A DNA stretch of 64,000 nucleotides from Ulva prolifera (taxonomy: Eukaryota; Chlorophyta; Ulvophyceae; Ulvales; Ulvaceae): the NCBI GenBank assembly GCA_023078555.1, contig CM041196.1, positions 1,674,001-1,738,000 on the forward strand, in the 5' to 3' direction. A model generated the notes under the pieces. That model saw nothing but the letters and a program-made list of their open reading frames with translations, did no database searches and had not been told where the DNA came from. Made by a program: the position numbers and the translations under genes. Every line of letters starts with the position of its first letter. Positions within the stretch are counted from its first letter, which is position 1. Positions 33,401 to 43,294 of the stretch are shown here, piece after piece.

Positions 33401-34844
33401 CCCCGCATCTGCAGCGACGGGAGCCATTCTCACTTGAAACCAGTGCGAACGTGCTGTCTCGTCAGACTGCTGCAGTATCCAGTCCATCTGCGGATCTTCA
33501 GTGTCTGAGTCATCGTCGGACGACAGCTCGGAACAGTTGGTGATGTCTGGGAACAAGTTGCTCAGATTTGGGGCCAGGCGCCACACCACTTTACCGGGTG
33601 TTGCCTCATGGCTTTGGCATTGAAAACCGAGGTCTGCAAAACACTCAGCTGCCTCTGTGCCTAAATCTGCCATGTCCGGTTGCAGATCAGGTTCATCCTC
33701 GTTGTCAGGCAGGATAGGAGGCAGGTCCTCGTGGTCCACCTCCATTGCATCCGTGCTGCCCCCGACTGAGTGAAGGGAGTCATCCATGTTGAGACCCGGC
33801 GGGCCATCAGGCTGATCCGGTACGTTACCGGGGCTCCAGACGCAGCCTTCGCCATCTATGCACTGTGCACACAGTATGCCAGCCACTTTCAATTGCACGG
33901 CGGGGTCCATCACAACTGCCCGTGCGACAGCCTCTACATTGAACATGAGACCTTAGGTGAGGAACATCTTATGACAAGAATGACACACGAAACGATGCGA
34001 TGCTACAGCTCACTTCTGTGACCGTGGCAATTCAGTGATATGGCCGCTCTATCACTGGATCCTTGCGCGGCGCGACGTGCAAGGGTCCAGTGGTATAGCG
34101 GTCATATCACTGTGTGGCAATCCAGCGATATAGCGGTCCAGTGGTATAGCGGTCATACTACTGGAATGCCACAGTGAGCCATATCAGAACCAACAGGGAT
34201 ACAGTGCTCCGGGGGCACCGCCGGCCGTAGAGCAGAGTCCTGGTCAGGTCATTCGACGTCGCACCGCATCCATTGGCCGGATGGCCCAGCCCGTCCAAGA
34301 ATAGCAAATTATCCTGCTGAAATTTTCGGACATGATCACGCACAGTGCTGTTGGCATCGAAAGCGGCACCGCAACAGCACGTGAACCGTTTGCACGCCTG
34401 CCCTGTTCGCGGGTTGGTCTCACCGGTCCTCTCCGACAGCACACTGCAGCCAAGGACATCCACAATAGATCTTCCGTGCCTATCCACCTTGTAGTTGTAC
34501 TTCTGCATATTCCGGGGGCTGACACGGGTGATGCACAATTGCAAAGACAACAGCGCGCTAGCCAGCACGCCAATCAAAGCCCACAAACACATCCTTAAGC
34601 TTGGCGACCCCATTTTGCGCCCTATCCATCCCAACAATGAGGTAGGCAGCACTTCCTGCCAATTGGATTTACACGACAGTCGACAGTGGACATGCGGTTG
34701 ACTCCAGCAGTGCTGCCCCGCAAGGTTTGGCCCCCGTGGCCATTGCTCGAGCTGTCGCGACGAAAATCCATCTTGATTTGCGCGCCGCAGCCACTGAGTG
34801 ACTGGCATACTGCTGCACTTAGCACATAACAGCGGCATGATCAA
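29318..34844 (-). CDS. tnp2-like transposase of CACTA element 2, multi-exon
   Basis: Coding segments in order on the minus strand begin at 34844-34158, with a zinc-finger-like FTCCCGAAFDANSTVRDH. The long exon 33946-32759 has an acidic linker, then ITVGEYAMLQTLSFLQ and the Cys cluster CPVCVCPRCGTPRY. Next are 32640-32420 (CIPGPKAPKDNG), 32363-32061 (CKSCKLNG... GGLCGC), 32021-31700, about 31620-31490 (CVCCGQ...CPVC) and 31456-31085 (LLLMPTAHMLLHGL). The gene ends with 31020-30787, 30719-30491 (LLRPNLHMATCNLLHQE) and 30490-29318. These blocks follow the order of tnp2 transposases, which act in the nucleus on the element's own ends. I saw no stop inside the recognisable blocks, so it may be functional. 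Exon borders are approximate. Confidence 0.8.
31657..31700. repeat. Twin perfect palindromes, 23 and 21 bp, abutting
   Basis: 31657-31679 is a perfect inverted repeat of 11-bp arms around a single C. 31680-31700 is a perfect inverted repeat of 10-bp arms around a single G. They touch without a gap. They sit between two transposase coding segments and are probably intronic (GTGGTCC donor-like on the left in minus sense, ATGCACAG acceptor-like at about 31,610). Confidence 0.9.
34025..34180. repeat. Hairpin cluster with repeated CAGTG-TAT-GCGGTC motifs
   Basis: Four or five short inverted repeats lie side by side. They are CAGTGATA/TATCACTG, GGATCCTTGC/GCAAGGGTCC, and two versions of CCAGTGGTATAGCGGTCATA with TCACTG or CTACTGG. 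All use the same CAGTGRTATAGCGGTC sequence in both orientations. The cluster lies between the first two transposase segments, in an intron or alternative promoter. Confidence 0.7.
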
Positions 34845-34867
34845 CGTCTCAGAATATCTTCGACATC

Positions 34868-37503
34868 ATGGACGTGATCATGGATGCGCGTGGATCCCTG
34901 CCGTATGTCGCTACAGTGACCTGCTCCCGCGTCGGACCCTCCGTGTCGAGAGGAGTCACGTCACGGACGAATTGTAAAGTAGTCAGGACTGTGCAATTTA
35001 GATTAGGTGCCTCTACGTCTGAGGAGCTCACCCTGCGTGCGATCGAGGAAGAACTGGGGACCGGACATTGTGAAGGTGCAAGCGCATGGGAGATCACAGA
35101 CAAGCTGGAGTGCAAGGTCCCAGACGACTCGAAGCGTTTTAAATATCGCATGCCACAAGTACTGGCGATCGCAAAGGACTTCTGCAAGGAGCAGGTGCTA
35201 CGCCTGGCCGAATTTGACGAGCCTCGATGACTATAAAAGGATGCACACAGCAGCTGTCCGCTTATCACAGTCAAACTTTTTCTTTCCAGTGACGCCGGTC
35301 CTGCTGTCACAGGTGGAACCCGATGAATTTATATTCAAGTCATACAAGGAAGACTCAACGACACACAATCATAGAGTCTTCGCGGTTGTTTACACAGACA
35401 TGGTTGAAGAACTGACAGATGCTGAACCTAAAGACTTATGTCCAGGCCAGGTCATTTACGCCGAGAACTGCATGAGAGTACCACCAAGTGCGTCCGCAGG
35501 CAGGGACAACATCATCACCATAGCCTCAGAATGAAATGCAGTTGGGATGGACACACATGGCCACAGATGTCAGCCCTGCATGGCTGCAATAGTGGGCGTC
35601 CAATTAAGTCCACAGAGCGGTGTACGTACTAATCCATACTGCATGTAGAGGAAGGTGGCGATCTCGTGACTGTGCTGATTGATGTTGCACGGGCGATGGT
35701 GCAAGGTGATCAGACCAAATTCGACAAAATTTCAGACGATCCCGAGTTGATGCTCGTGCCCGCCACCACAGACACAACCATTCACAGCATCAACAAAGAA
35801 TTCGGATACAGTCCTGATAAAGCGCAGGGCCGGGTGAGCAAGCCTCTGGTCTTTGTGAAGTGGATGAAAGAGATCAGTGACAAGTGGAGCAACATGGTTG
35901 CAGCGGAATCGGACATTGATGCGGGAACAGCCAAGGTTAGCTTCCGCCAGCTATGATGATCTGCCTCGTTGCAGCAACCTCAGCTACACACCTGTGACGA
36001 GGGAACGGCCTGGGGATGGCATCGGGAACATGGCGATCCCAGTTGATGCTGTGCAGGCGAGATTGAGTCGCATGGGCGTCGAATGGAGGTCTGCAGCCAA
36101 GAAGGCAAATGCGATGAACCGAGTGCTGCGGAGCACTCAAAGCACATGGCTGGCCAAGAACTGCTTCCACATCCTGAAATTCCTGGCAACCAACAGTTTT
36201 ATGACACAGTCACAGTGGTCTGCTTTGATACAAGGCCTCAGCGCACAGACGGCAACAGATATGCAGAGCTGCATCAGCCGAGGCCACATGGTACGTCTCA
36301 AAACCGAGATCCCAAAGCTTGTGTGCAGGTAGCCCCATATCAGAGCGTCATTGCGCAGGTCTCGTCAACGCAGCTTGAAGTCAGTGAACCTGCCAATGGC
36401 ATGACCACACCATGTCCAACCCCCAACACGGGGGTCTCGGGAGGGCCGCTACAAGCTTTGGCGCAGACGCCTCCAGGCTCTTTCGCGGGCTTGTACCAAT
36501 CTCCCGCCTTTGCTGATCACGGCGGGCAGCTGGATCCGCAGGTTGCCTCCATTGTGAACAGGGTCCAGGCAGCTGGATCTCAGCTTCATGACAGTCCACT
36601 CCAACCTTTAGCTCGTACGCGGTCCCGTGACTCTGTGCAGTCTCCACCCAGGCACCATTCCGTGCCTCACAGCGTTGAGCATCCGCAGCAGCGGCAGGTG
36701 TGCGTCAGACCTGCATCGCCATGGTGCTGTGCGGGGCTGTGGTCCCCCAGTATGCCACTGTATGATATGCTACAGCTGCCAGCGTGTCCTCCGGCGTGTA
36801 AGCACCACTGGCAGCTCGTCTCAGATCATGGTTTGCAATCACACATTTGTGGTGAGCGTAGGGGGGGCCGAAAGGTGCACAAGAGCCACACCTTCTGACA
36901 GAAGACCAAGGTCTGAATCACAGTGCAGCAATGTTGGCAGATTTGATGGGTGACGGGCATCAACCTGGCACAATAGTGCCTCGGCGTGCATTGGGCGAGC
37001 TGCCAATGCCGGATCCAAATACATCGAGCCGTGCCCTAGCATCAGGCCCGACTGCTGCAGCTATACTCAGAAATGCAAAGGTATGTGTATGCGATTGTGG
37101 CCATATGTGAATGTGTTGAGTACAGCTTCCACAGGAACTGGAAGTGCCAGAGCTGTTACTGAAGTCCACATTGTCACTTACAGAGATGCTACTCGGACTT
37201 ACCCGCGATGGATGTTTCAACACGACTACAGGTATGAAGTGCTAAGTGCCATCCATCAACTTGATACGCAGCTGCAGCTGCCATGTGATCACCAGCTGCA
37301 CCGCCTGACTGAGTACACCGTGTGTTTCATTCTGCACTGCTGAAAAGGTAGTGTGTACATTGTGTGCCAGCAGTGACAGACCTCACTCATGCAGGAAAAG
37401 GAGCTGAAGAAGATTCAGGAGCGAAACGTTGCTGATGCAAACGAAGCATTCAGAAGTCTGACAGCGGAAGGAAGGGCAATGCTCTCACAGTTCAATCACC
37501 TGT
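34868..37503 (+). CDS. Accessory gene of CACTA element 2, divergent from transposase
   Basis: Coding segments on the plus strand are 34868-35220, 35290-35531, 35650-35950, about 35985-36330, 36331-36715, 36929-37080 and 37393-37503. The second is preceded by a good acceptor, a pyrimidine tract then CCAG at 35289. I recognise no domain. The first four are charged and helical. The fifth is Pro/Gln/Ser-rich. The last is a short coiled-coil-like KELKKIQERNVADANEAF stretch. The first ATG lies only 23 bp from the transposase's first ATG on the opposite strand, implying a shared divergent promoter or that the true starts are further in. By position it is probably the DNA-binding partner of the transposase; not similar by eye to element 1's accessory protein. 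Confidence 0.5.
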
Positions 37504-38249
37504 AATGAGATGCAGGTCGCACTCAAGGGGCTGCCAAAGAGTGAGGCTGACACCAGCTGCAGTGGGAAGTTTGCAAATCCTGAAGATGATGTTGGTGACA
37601 CTTATATTCATGTGCAGTAGCCTCCAGTCAGACCTTGTCTGCTTCAAGGCTGGAATTGCTCTGTCATTGTGTAAGGCAGGTCTGTGCAGCTCCCGGCCGA
37701 TGATAGCTTTGAGAGTATCAGGATCTGATGTCATCAGTGCCGTAGGGCCTGTGTGCGTGTAACACAATGCACCACCATTTGTTCCATAGAAGGGTGATGT
37801 ATGCTGTAGTCATATGCATGATTACAGTGCACATGTACAGCAGGGCCACGGTCCTAGTAGCATTCATGCATGCGTGATGATGGCCGTCGATGAGAGTGAC
37901 CCACGGGTGGGATTGTGGTGGTGGAAGGTGGCAGTGCGGCGTTCCCACCCCAGTCCGCAGCGAAGAGACGACGCCTATCTCACTACTCGTGCTCCCGCTC
38001 GCGCTCAAATTGATACATTGTGAAGCAAGCGTATGTATCTATCAGTGACATGCTCTTGCAACCCAAATGGACTTGTTTGCTGTGCCATCGTTCTGCACGA
38101 TGCCTGTGCGCTCGACGGGTGGAGAGGCCCCTCCGACGTGGTGGTGGGGGGTGGCAACATCGCGCGTCGGAGCTTCCGAGGGTGGTATGCGGGTGGTGCC
38201 ACACACAACCCCAGATCCGTCCACATGGGCCACCATCCACCCTCTCACC
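37504..38249. other. Non-coding right arm of element 2
   Basis: No supported coding region. GTGG/CCAC-rich sequence increases towards the right terminal repeat and may hold protein-binding subterminal motifs. Confidence 0.4.
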
Positions 38250-38302
38250 ACCCTCCACCACCACGCTCCACGACAGCACCACATTTGTCAATGCTGCTAG
38301 TG
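38250..38302. repeat. Right terminal inverted repeat of element 2
   Basis: Ends TAGTG at 38302, followed by the target duplication TAC. All 53 bases match the left repeat. Confidence 0.95.
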
Positions 38303-38948
38303 TACCTGCAGGAACTCGGAGCATCGATCGCGGCCTCAGACTGTGGTGCACGGCCTGCAGACTAAATGCGAGCCTATGTCAAACTGCAATTCATGTACAC
38401 TGCTGTCGCTACTGAAGACAGCATGCTCGGAGTGACGGTCTTCATTGGTCGCTTACAAAGAGGGATGTACCGGTTTTTGCATGAGCGCAGCGCTGTGCAA
38501 CAGCTTTCGACGCCCAGAATTTGCGTGAATAGCCACATGCCAGCCATGATGATGTTGTGACCACATAATGTGCGGCAATCCACCTGCACATGCCGAATTC
38601 CATCTTACGCCGCGATTTGGAGATGTCGATCTGCCACTGATCATCTTTTCGATTCAAACAGGGTACAGTTTCCACTCGTAGAGCCGTTGGCGCATTGCGT
38701 ACGCATACGCAGGTCGTCAAGCGATGTGTGCGGACAAGGCTTGAGTGGACTGTACGTCGCAAGCAGCATGCGAGTGCATCACGTACGTGTTCCTGCAATG
38801 CTGAACTATTATTCCCGGAAATGTTTTTTGCATCAATCGACAATCTCACAACACAAGCAGTAGTTTAGCCATCACAAAGTCACCTTTTCGACGATTCCAT
38901 GGCTCCACGGTCGCCCATAAAGTCCCTCATAACGAGTCGCTCATGGCT

Positions 38949-38972
38949 TATGGGCGACCACCTGTGTAGACG
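38949..38972. repeat. 24-bp repeat, inverse of 17848-17871
   Basis: Exact reverse complement of the segment at 17.85 kb. It overlaps the right arm of the local inverted repeat at 38911-38962. Confidence 0.7.
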
Positions 38973-39090
38973 ACTGGCATGGTTGTACCATGGCATGGTT
39001 GTGCGCGCTGTCACTCGTGACACGAATGCCATATGCGCAGTGAACACCTCCCCCCGACATGTACACCCCCAACCGGTATGTATCATGATG

Positions 39091-39145
39091 TACTACATAG
39101 TATGTATGCTAGACTACATACTATGTAGTAGCCGTATCCATTTGG
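39091..39145. repeat. Hairpin (16-bp arms, 8-nt loop) abutting a LINE 3' end
   Basis: TACTACATAGTATGTA (39091-39106) and its reverse complement (39115-39130) flank an 8-nt loop. Immediately after it, AGCCGTATCCATTTGG (39130-39145) is identical to the 3' end of the LINE at 19767-19782, in the same orientation. This looks like a LINE insertion truncated to almost nothing, landing at a hairpin. Confidence 0.55.
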
Positions 39146-40242
39146 CCATGGTATGCTCGCGCTGCCGATCTTGGGTCCGTTCGGGGCGCCTCGTCAGCGC
39201 TCGACGGCATCTTCAGGCTCCCAATGCCGGGGCTGCGGACTCCGGCAGCTGCACCGCCCCAGGTGCGAGGGGAGCCCTGCACCGGAGGTCCGGCTGCTCT
39301 GAGGTGCGCACCGGTAGCCGCAGAAGACGGGCCCCACTGGCACACAGCAGCACCGCGTCGGCGCCTGTGCAGCGGCTTTGCGGGGATGCGCATGATCAGC
39401 ACGTGTTCCCTTTAAATTGGAATTCCAGGGGCACACAGATCTGCACATGTCCACGTGAGCTCGAGCACGCATGGGACATGTCCAGTGCTCTACAGGGCCG
39501 TTTTCTTTTTTCTGAGGGACTCCCGCTGGGCTTTTCGAAGTTCAAGCGGTGCTGCAACGCGAGGGACAGTTGCCAGCGGGATTCGCTCGCTATGTTTACA
39601 GAACATTGGCTCCGACAGCTCATTTTCAGCGGCAAAAACCGTTGGTTTCTCCAAGTTCTGGCGATATTTCCGGGGAAAACATCGATTCCAGAGGGTAAGC
39701 CGCCAGGCAGTAAGCACTGGACATTTCTCAACTGCGTGGCTATTGTGGTGTCATGACAGCCTGAGTTTGCGCATGCATGCCAAGGCATGGCTATAGAGAT
39801 ATCTAGATATACTACATCTCTAGTAGCTACAGCATCTCTAGAGATCTGTTCTTCGCAGTTTCGACCTTGCCCGCGCAATGAACCTACTACCTTCACCCTT
39901 TTTTACGCCCGTAGCTACATGTCCAACGAGTTTGGATCTCGCCGCCGGCTCTGGCAGCCATTCATGCACGGCCGCGATGCCCATCGTCGAGAGCGGCCAG
40001 CGGTGCACCACGTGGCACCATCGTGGCGTCATCATCATCAAGGCGGCTGTCCGAACGAGAGCGACAAAGCAGCCAGCCTCGCGCCCTTCACATCCTCTAA
40101 GAAGGCTCAACACTGAAAGGACCTTGTCTGCACCCCACGTGATCAGGTCAAGCCGCCGCTGGCTGCAGCGCGGTGGGTCGAACCACGTGATCATGATCAT
40201 GATGATGAGCTATAACTTATACGTTGAATAGAGATAGCCAAC

Positions 40243-40420
40243 GTGTTACAGAAGAGTCAATGGTGCACACCAACACAGCAAGGCATCTGCTCCACACATG
40301 TATGTGTGGAGTGTAAATCGATGTATGTCCCCTGCAAACATAGCTTGTTCACAGAAGAGTGGACGGGAAGAGACAAACACAGCAAACGGATTTCCTCCGA
40401 ATCAACAGCTGCAGGACGAA
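40243..40420 (-). mobile_element. Two short TTGTAA-family tails (CACTCTTCTGTAA subtype)
   Basis: Minus-strand readings ending at 40249 (ACTCTTCTGTAA) and at about 40350 (CCACTCTTCTGTGAA) resemble the tail at 40979-41099, including an upstream CTGTTGATTCGGA motif and TGTGTTTGTCTCTTCCCG. They look like severely truncated copies of a related retrotransposon subfamily. No target duplications were found. Confidence 0.4.
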
Positions 40421-40728
40421 CGACGTGATCACGATCACGAGGCTACAATACAGCAGCGCACGCACACACGCCTCACTCCGGCTGGACCGGGCATCATATC
40501 GTTCCAGCGCCGGCGCGGTATCGATATCGGGCGCATGTAAGCGCCACGTGGCGGCGGCAATGCACGGCATCTCCCGCGAAGACCTGCAGGCTTGAACAAC
40601 GTGTTGGAAACACAACAATGTGAACTTAATTGTCCGAAGAATACTTGGAGGATGCTGCCGTGTGCACATGGCTGTGTGATCGCTGATTCGGATGAGCTCG
40701 AGGCTCTTGTGCACAATGTGCGGCGGTC

Positions 40729-40759
40729 CGGTGCGAAGGAGGACTCCTCCTTCGCACCG
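40729..40759. repeat. 31-bp perfect palindrome with central C
   Basis: Fifteen-base arms (left arm begins CGGTGCGAAGGAGGA) flank a single C. A further imperfect GTCCG/CGGAC pairing extends it. Confidence 0.9.
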
Positions 40760-40978
40760 TCGGACGGTACAGCTGAGTCACCAAGAGTGCGCGTCGCTGT
40801 GCGAGGGCGTACCATCAAGGTTGCGGGTCTTAGTTGCGTGAGGGTGTTGTGAGGCAGCGTGGCTGGGGTGAGACCGCTGCAGCTCATGCCTCGAAAGACA
40901 GTCTTGAAACATATGAATGTTTGCACCCGGCTGCTCTGCTGTAGCTCTCGTCTGAGTCATCATGAAGCTACTCGGGAT

Positions 40979-41099
40979 ACCGTTCCAGCCGGACTCAGAT
41001 CTGGGTGCGGTTGTAGTGTGATCGTGTATGTATGTGTTCCTGTTGATTCGGATGAGATTCGGTTTTGGTGTTTCTCTTCTCCCGTTCACTCTGTTGTAA
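40979..41099 (+). mobile_element. 121-bp truncated retrotransposon tail with target duplication
   Basis: The segment ends CCCGTTCACTCTGTTGTAA and is flanked by the 10-bp duplication TACTCGGGAT (40969-40978 and 41100-41109). Similar ends occur at 46225 and, inverted, at 40249 and 46363. Confidence 0.7.
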
Positions 41100-41749
41100 T
41101 ACTCGGGATGTCGCAGATCCTCGAGGCACGTGCGTCGCATACTGGCGTCGAGGCGTCGAACTCCGGATCGCTGCCGCCGCCCATGGCCATATCGACGTGC
41201 AAGCCCTCGCGAGGGCAACCGATCTGGAGCGACGAGTGCGCAGTGCGCAAAGCCATAAAAGCGTCCCAACGCCAGCGTTGTCGTCACACATCGGATATAT
41301 CTTCACACTTCTTGTGAACATTCCTGGTACAGTACATCAGGAAGCCGGCCGACATCCGGCGTCGAAGCTGCAGATCTAGTGCTGCACTGAGAATTTATTA
41401 CAAAAGATTGAACCGAAGCTGAGAATCAGGTCTTAGACCGGGCGCTCGTGGCACGCCGTAGCTCACAACACTTCAGCATACGTTATTCAAATTCACAGGT
41501 GCGTGGCAGTTTCCATGGACGCTCTGCAGTGCTATAACAACACAGTGAGGGGCGCAGCTGCATGCAGTGTGCAACCCAACGCACACATGTAGTCACTACA
41601 CGCGTAAGCTGTTTCTGGTTTACACATGTGAGCCATTTTCCTCCGAAACATGTCGTCATGTCGAGCCTGGGAAGCTCGACCTTGATCTTTGGCTGTTTTC
41701 CTGCCACCAGCTCATGCCTGCCAGTGTCATCTTGATGCAGGGTCTCCAC

Positions 41750-43294
41750 ATGTACATGGGTCCATCGATACCAACTCCGCAGCGCGCAGCGCGCCTGACA
41801 GCGCGTCACAGCACGCAGCGCCTGGGGCGCATCGCAGGGGCTGCTCTCGCTGTCACGCTCGCCTGCTTCGCGCAGCGCGCCGGCGCCAACTTTGACGATC
41901 TGTGCTCAGACTACGCAGACCAATTCCTGCGAGAATCTGCGCAGACCAACCCTGACCAGTTTACGGCTGCTGGCTGTGCCGCAGCGGACGAGCTTGCCAT
42001 CTGCGAGCTCCGTGGCTCTGGCGGCCTCTGCAGCGCCGACCCGGAATGCCCCGACAACCAGATCGAGACCTTCGGCTGTACACGCAGCGACGAAGTCAAC
42101 GCGTGCTGCTACAAGGAGTTCAGGAAGCCGCCGTGCGAGTCGGAGGGCTGCGAGCCGGTACTGACTGCGTGCCTGTCAATCTGCAACGGCCCCGCGCCTC
42201 CCCCCCCAACAGAAACAGAGCGGCGTGACGGAGAGTGCGCAGACTTTGCCGACCTCAGTCTCCCCCGCCTCGCTAATGACTTCCCAGCGGGTTTCGTCGT
42301 CGGCTGCGATGGCGCCGCTGCCGGCCTGACGTGTGACCTCAACGGATCAGGGGGTTCCTGCGCCGACGTGCCGGAGTGCGCCGGCAACATTCTCAACCCT
42401 AATGAATGCTCGGCGGCAGCTGCAGCCTCTGAATGCTGCGTTGTGTCTCTCACACGCCCCTGCGATGACTGCGCTCCAGAGCTGGGAACCTGCATTCAGA
42501 CGTGCGGCGACTCCGCACCTGCACCGTCCAAAGATGCTCCGCAATCTGTGTCCGATCAGTTCTGTGCCTTGAGCGCCGATTTTTTTTTCAGCAAGAGGAA
42601 CGACATAGACAGCGACTTGTACGACGAAAGCTGCGATGACGCCGGAACCCGCACTACGTGCGATCTGCGGAGCTCTGCCGGCGCGTGTGAGGACAACCCC
42701 GCGTGCTCTGGCGCCCAGATCGTCCCATTTCTGTGCTCAGATGAGACGGGGCCCCCGCTGTGCTGCGACGTGCTCTTTCAGAAGGCATGCGGTGACTGTG
42801 AGCCGACTGTATCACAGTGCCGGAACATCTGCGGCTCGGACGGCAGCCCCCCAGCACCGGGAGAGGTTGAACGGGGACCTGGTTTTTTCGCTATCAAGAT
42901 CGATGAGCCGACTGCAAGATGCATAGATGAAGCGGAGATCGCACTCGCTCAGATGCGCATCGACAATCCCGATCTGCTTGAAAACGGCTGCGATGACGCC
43001 GCACTGGGGGAGGAGTGTGATGTAGTGGGCATACAGGGCAACTGCTTGGCTGCTTTCCAGTGTACTGATTATAATGACGGCCGCGGGGCGCCTGTAGAAG
43101 GCCCTCTGTGCAGCGCTGCGGAGGAAGAGGGCAGCTGTTGCCGGGTGTATTTCGCGCAGGTGTGCCGCGATGGCTCAGATTCTGGTGATTGCGCTGCCTA
43201 TGAAGCACCCGTAAGGTGCGAGCAAGTCTGTGCGGGTGACATAGATGAAGCTAGCAACGCCCGCAGAGTGGCACCCACAGGGAACGGCTCTTAG
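41750..43294 (+). CDS. Gene B: secreted protein with four 12-Cys modules
   Basis: This single-exon frame is open upstream to 41567. I start at the ATG at 41750 by alignment with gene C, giving 514 residues. A signal peptide-like stretch (GRIAGAALAVTLACFAQRAGA) precedes four modules. Each has twelve cysteines in the same order as in gene A, with a C-[DE]-L/V core, a CC pair, C-x2-C and C-x3-C endings. In the first and fourth modules the C-x2-C spacing is enlarged. Short Pro-rich linkers (GPAPPPPTE) separate modules. There is no stalk or hydrophobic tail, so the product is probably secreted. I do not know the fold or function. AATAAA at 43456 and ATGTAA at 43475 follow within 185 bp and could direct polyadenylation. 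Confidence 0.8.
   Translation: MYMGPSIPTPQRAARLTARHSTQRLGRIAGAALAVTLACFAQRAGANFDDLCSDYADQFLRESAQTNPDQFTAAGCAAADELAICELRGSGGLCSADPECPDNQIETFGCTRSDEVNACCYKEFRKPPCESEGCEPVLTACLSICNGPAPPPPTETERRDGECADFADLSLPRLANDFPAGFVVGCDGAAAGLTCDLNGSGGSCADVPECAGNILNPNECSAAAAASECCVVSLTRPCDDCAPELGTCIQTCGDSAPAPSKDAPQSVSDQFCALSADFFFSKRNDIDSDLYDESCDDAGTRTTCDLRSSAGACEDNPACSGAQIVPFLCSDETGPPLCCDVLFQKACGDCEPTVSQCRNICGSDGSPPAPGEVERGPGFFAIKIDEPTARCIDEAEIALAQMRIDNPDLLENGCDDAALGEECDVVGIQGNCLAAFQCTDYNDGRGAPVEGPLCSAAEEEGSCCRVYFAQVCRDGSDSGDCAAYEAPVRCEQVCAGDIDEASNARRVAPTGNGS

Larger units (their letters stand above)
27506..38302 (-). mobile_element. Complete CACTA transposon (element 2), 10.8 kb
   Basis: The ends are 53-bp perfect terminal inverted repeats (27506-27558 and 38250-38302) beginning CACTAGCAGC, with imperfect identity for another dozen bases. 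The 3-bp target duplication TAC flanks both sides (27503-27505 and 38303-38305). CACTA termini, a 3-bp duplication and a tnp2-like gene together define the CACTA (En/Spm) superfamily. Inside are subterminal repeats at 28.09-28.52 kb, the transposase (minus, 34.84-29.32 kb) and a divergent accessory gene (plus, 34.87-37.50 kb). Matching ends suggest a fairly young insertion. Strand is given for the transposase. Confidence 0.93.
38306..40240. other. Intergenic with repeat fragments, no gene
   Basis: Frames at 38899-39756 (plus) and 39396-39896 (minus) are open but show no family features. An inverted repeat with arms GGTCGCCCATAA and TTATGGGCGACC spans about 38911-38962 and belongs to the repeat also seen at 17.85 kb. 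Nothing else was identified. Confidence 0.4.
40540..41380. repeat. Block paralogous to 45,540-46,130, upstream of gene B
   Basis: Shared landmarks in the same order are GCCACGTGGCGGCGG then GCACGGCATCTCCCG (40550 and 45556), CGTCGAGGCGTCGAA then TCCGGAT (41150 and 45799), and CCGGCGTCGAAGCTGCA (41356 and 46106). Each block precedes a four-module cysteine-rich gene, so block and gene were probably duplicated together. Confidence 0.6.

Noticed and set aside
27506..38302. Shared terminal repeats between elements 1 and 2
   Set aside because: I searched 0.8-2.1 kb and 11.9-12.9 kb for the element 2 ends or any matching CACTA/TAGTG pair and found none, so element 1's borders remain undefined.
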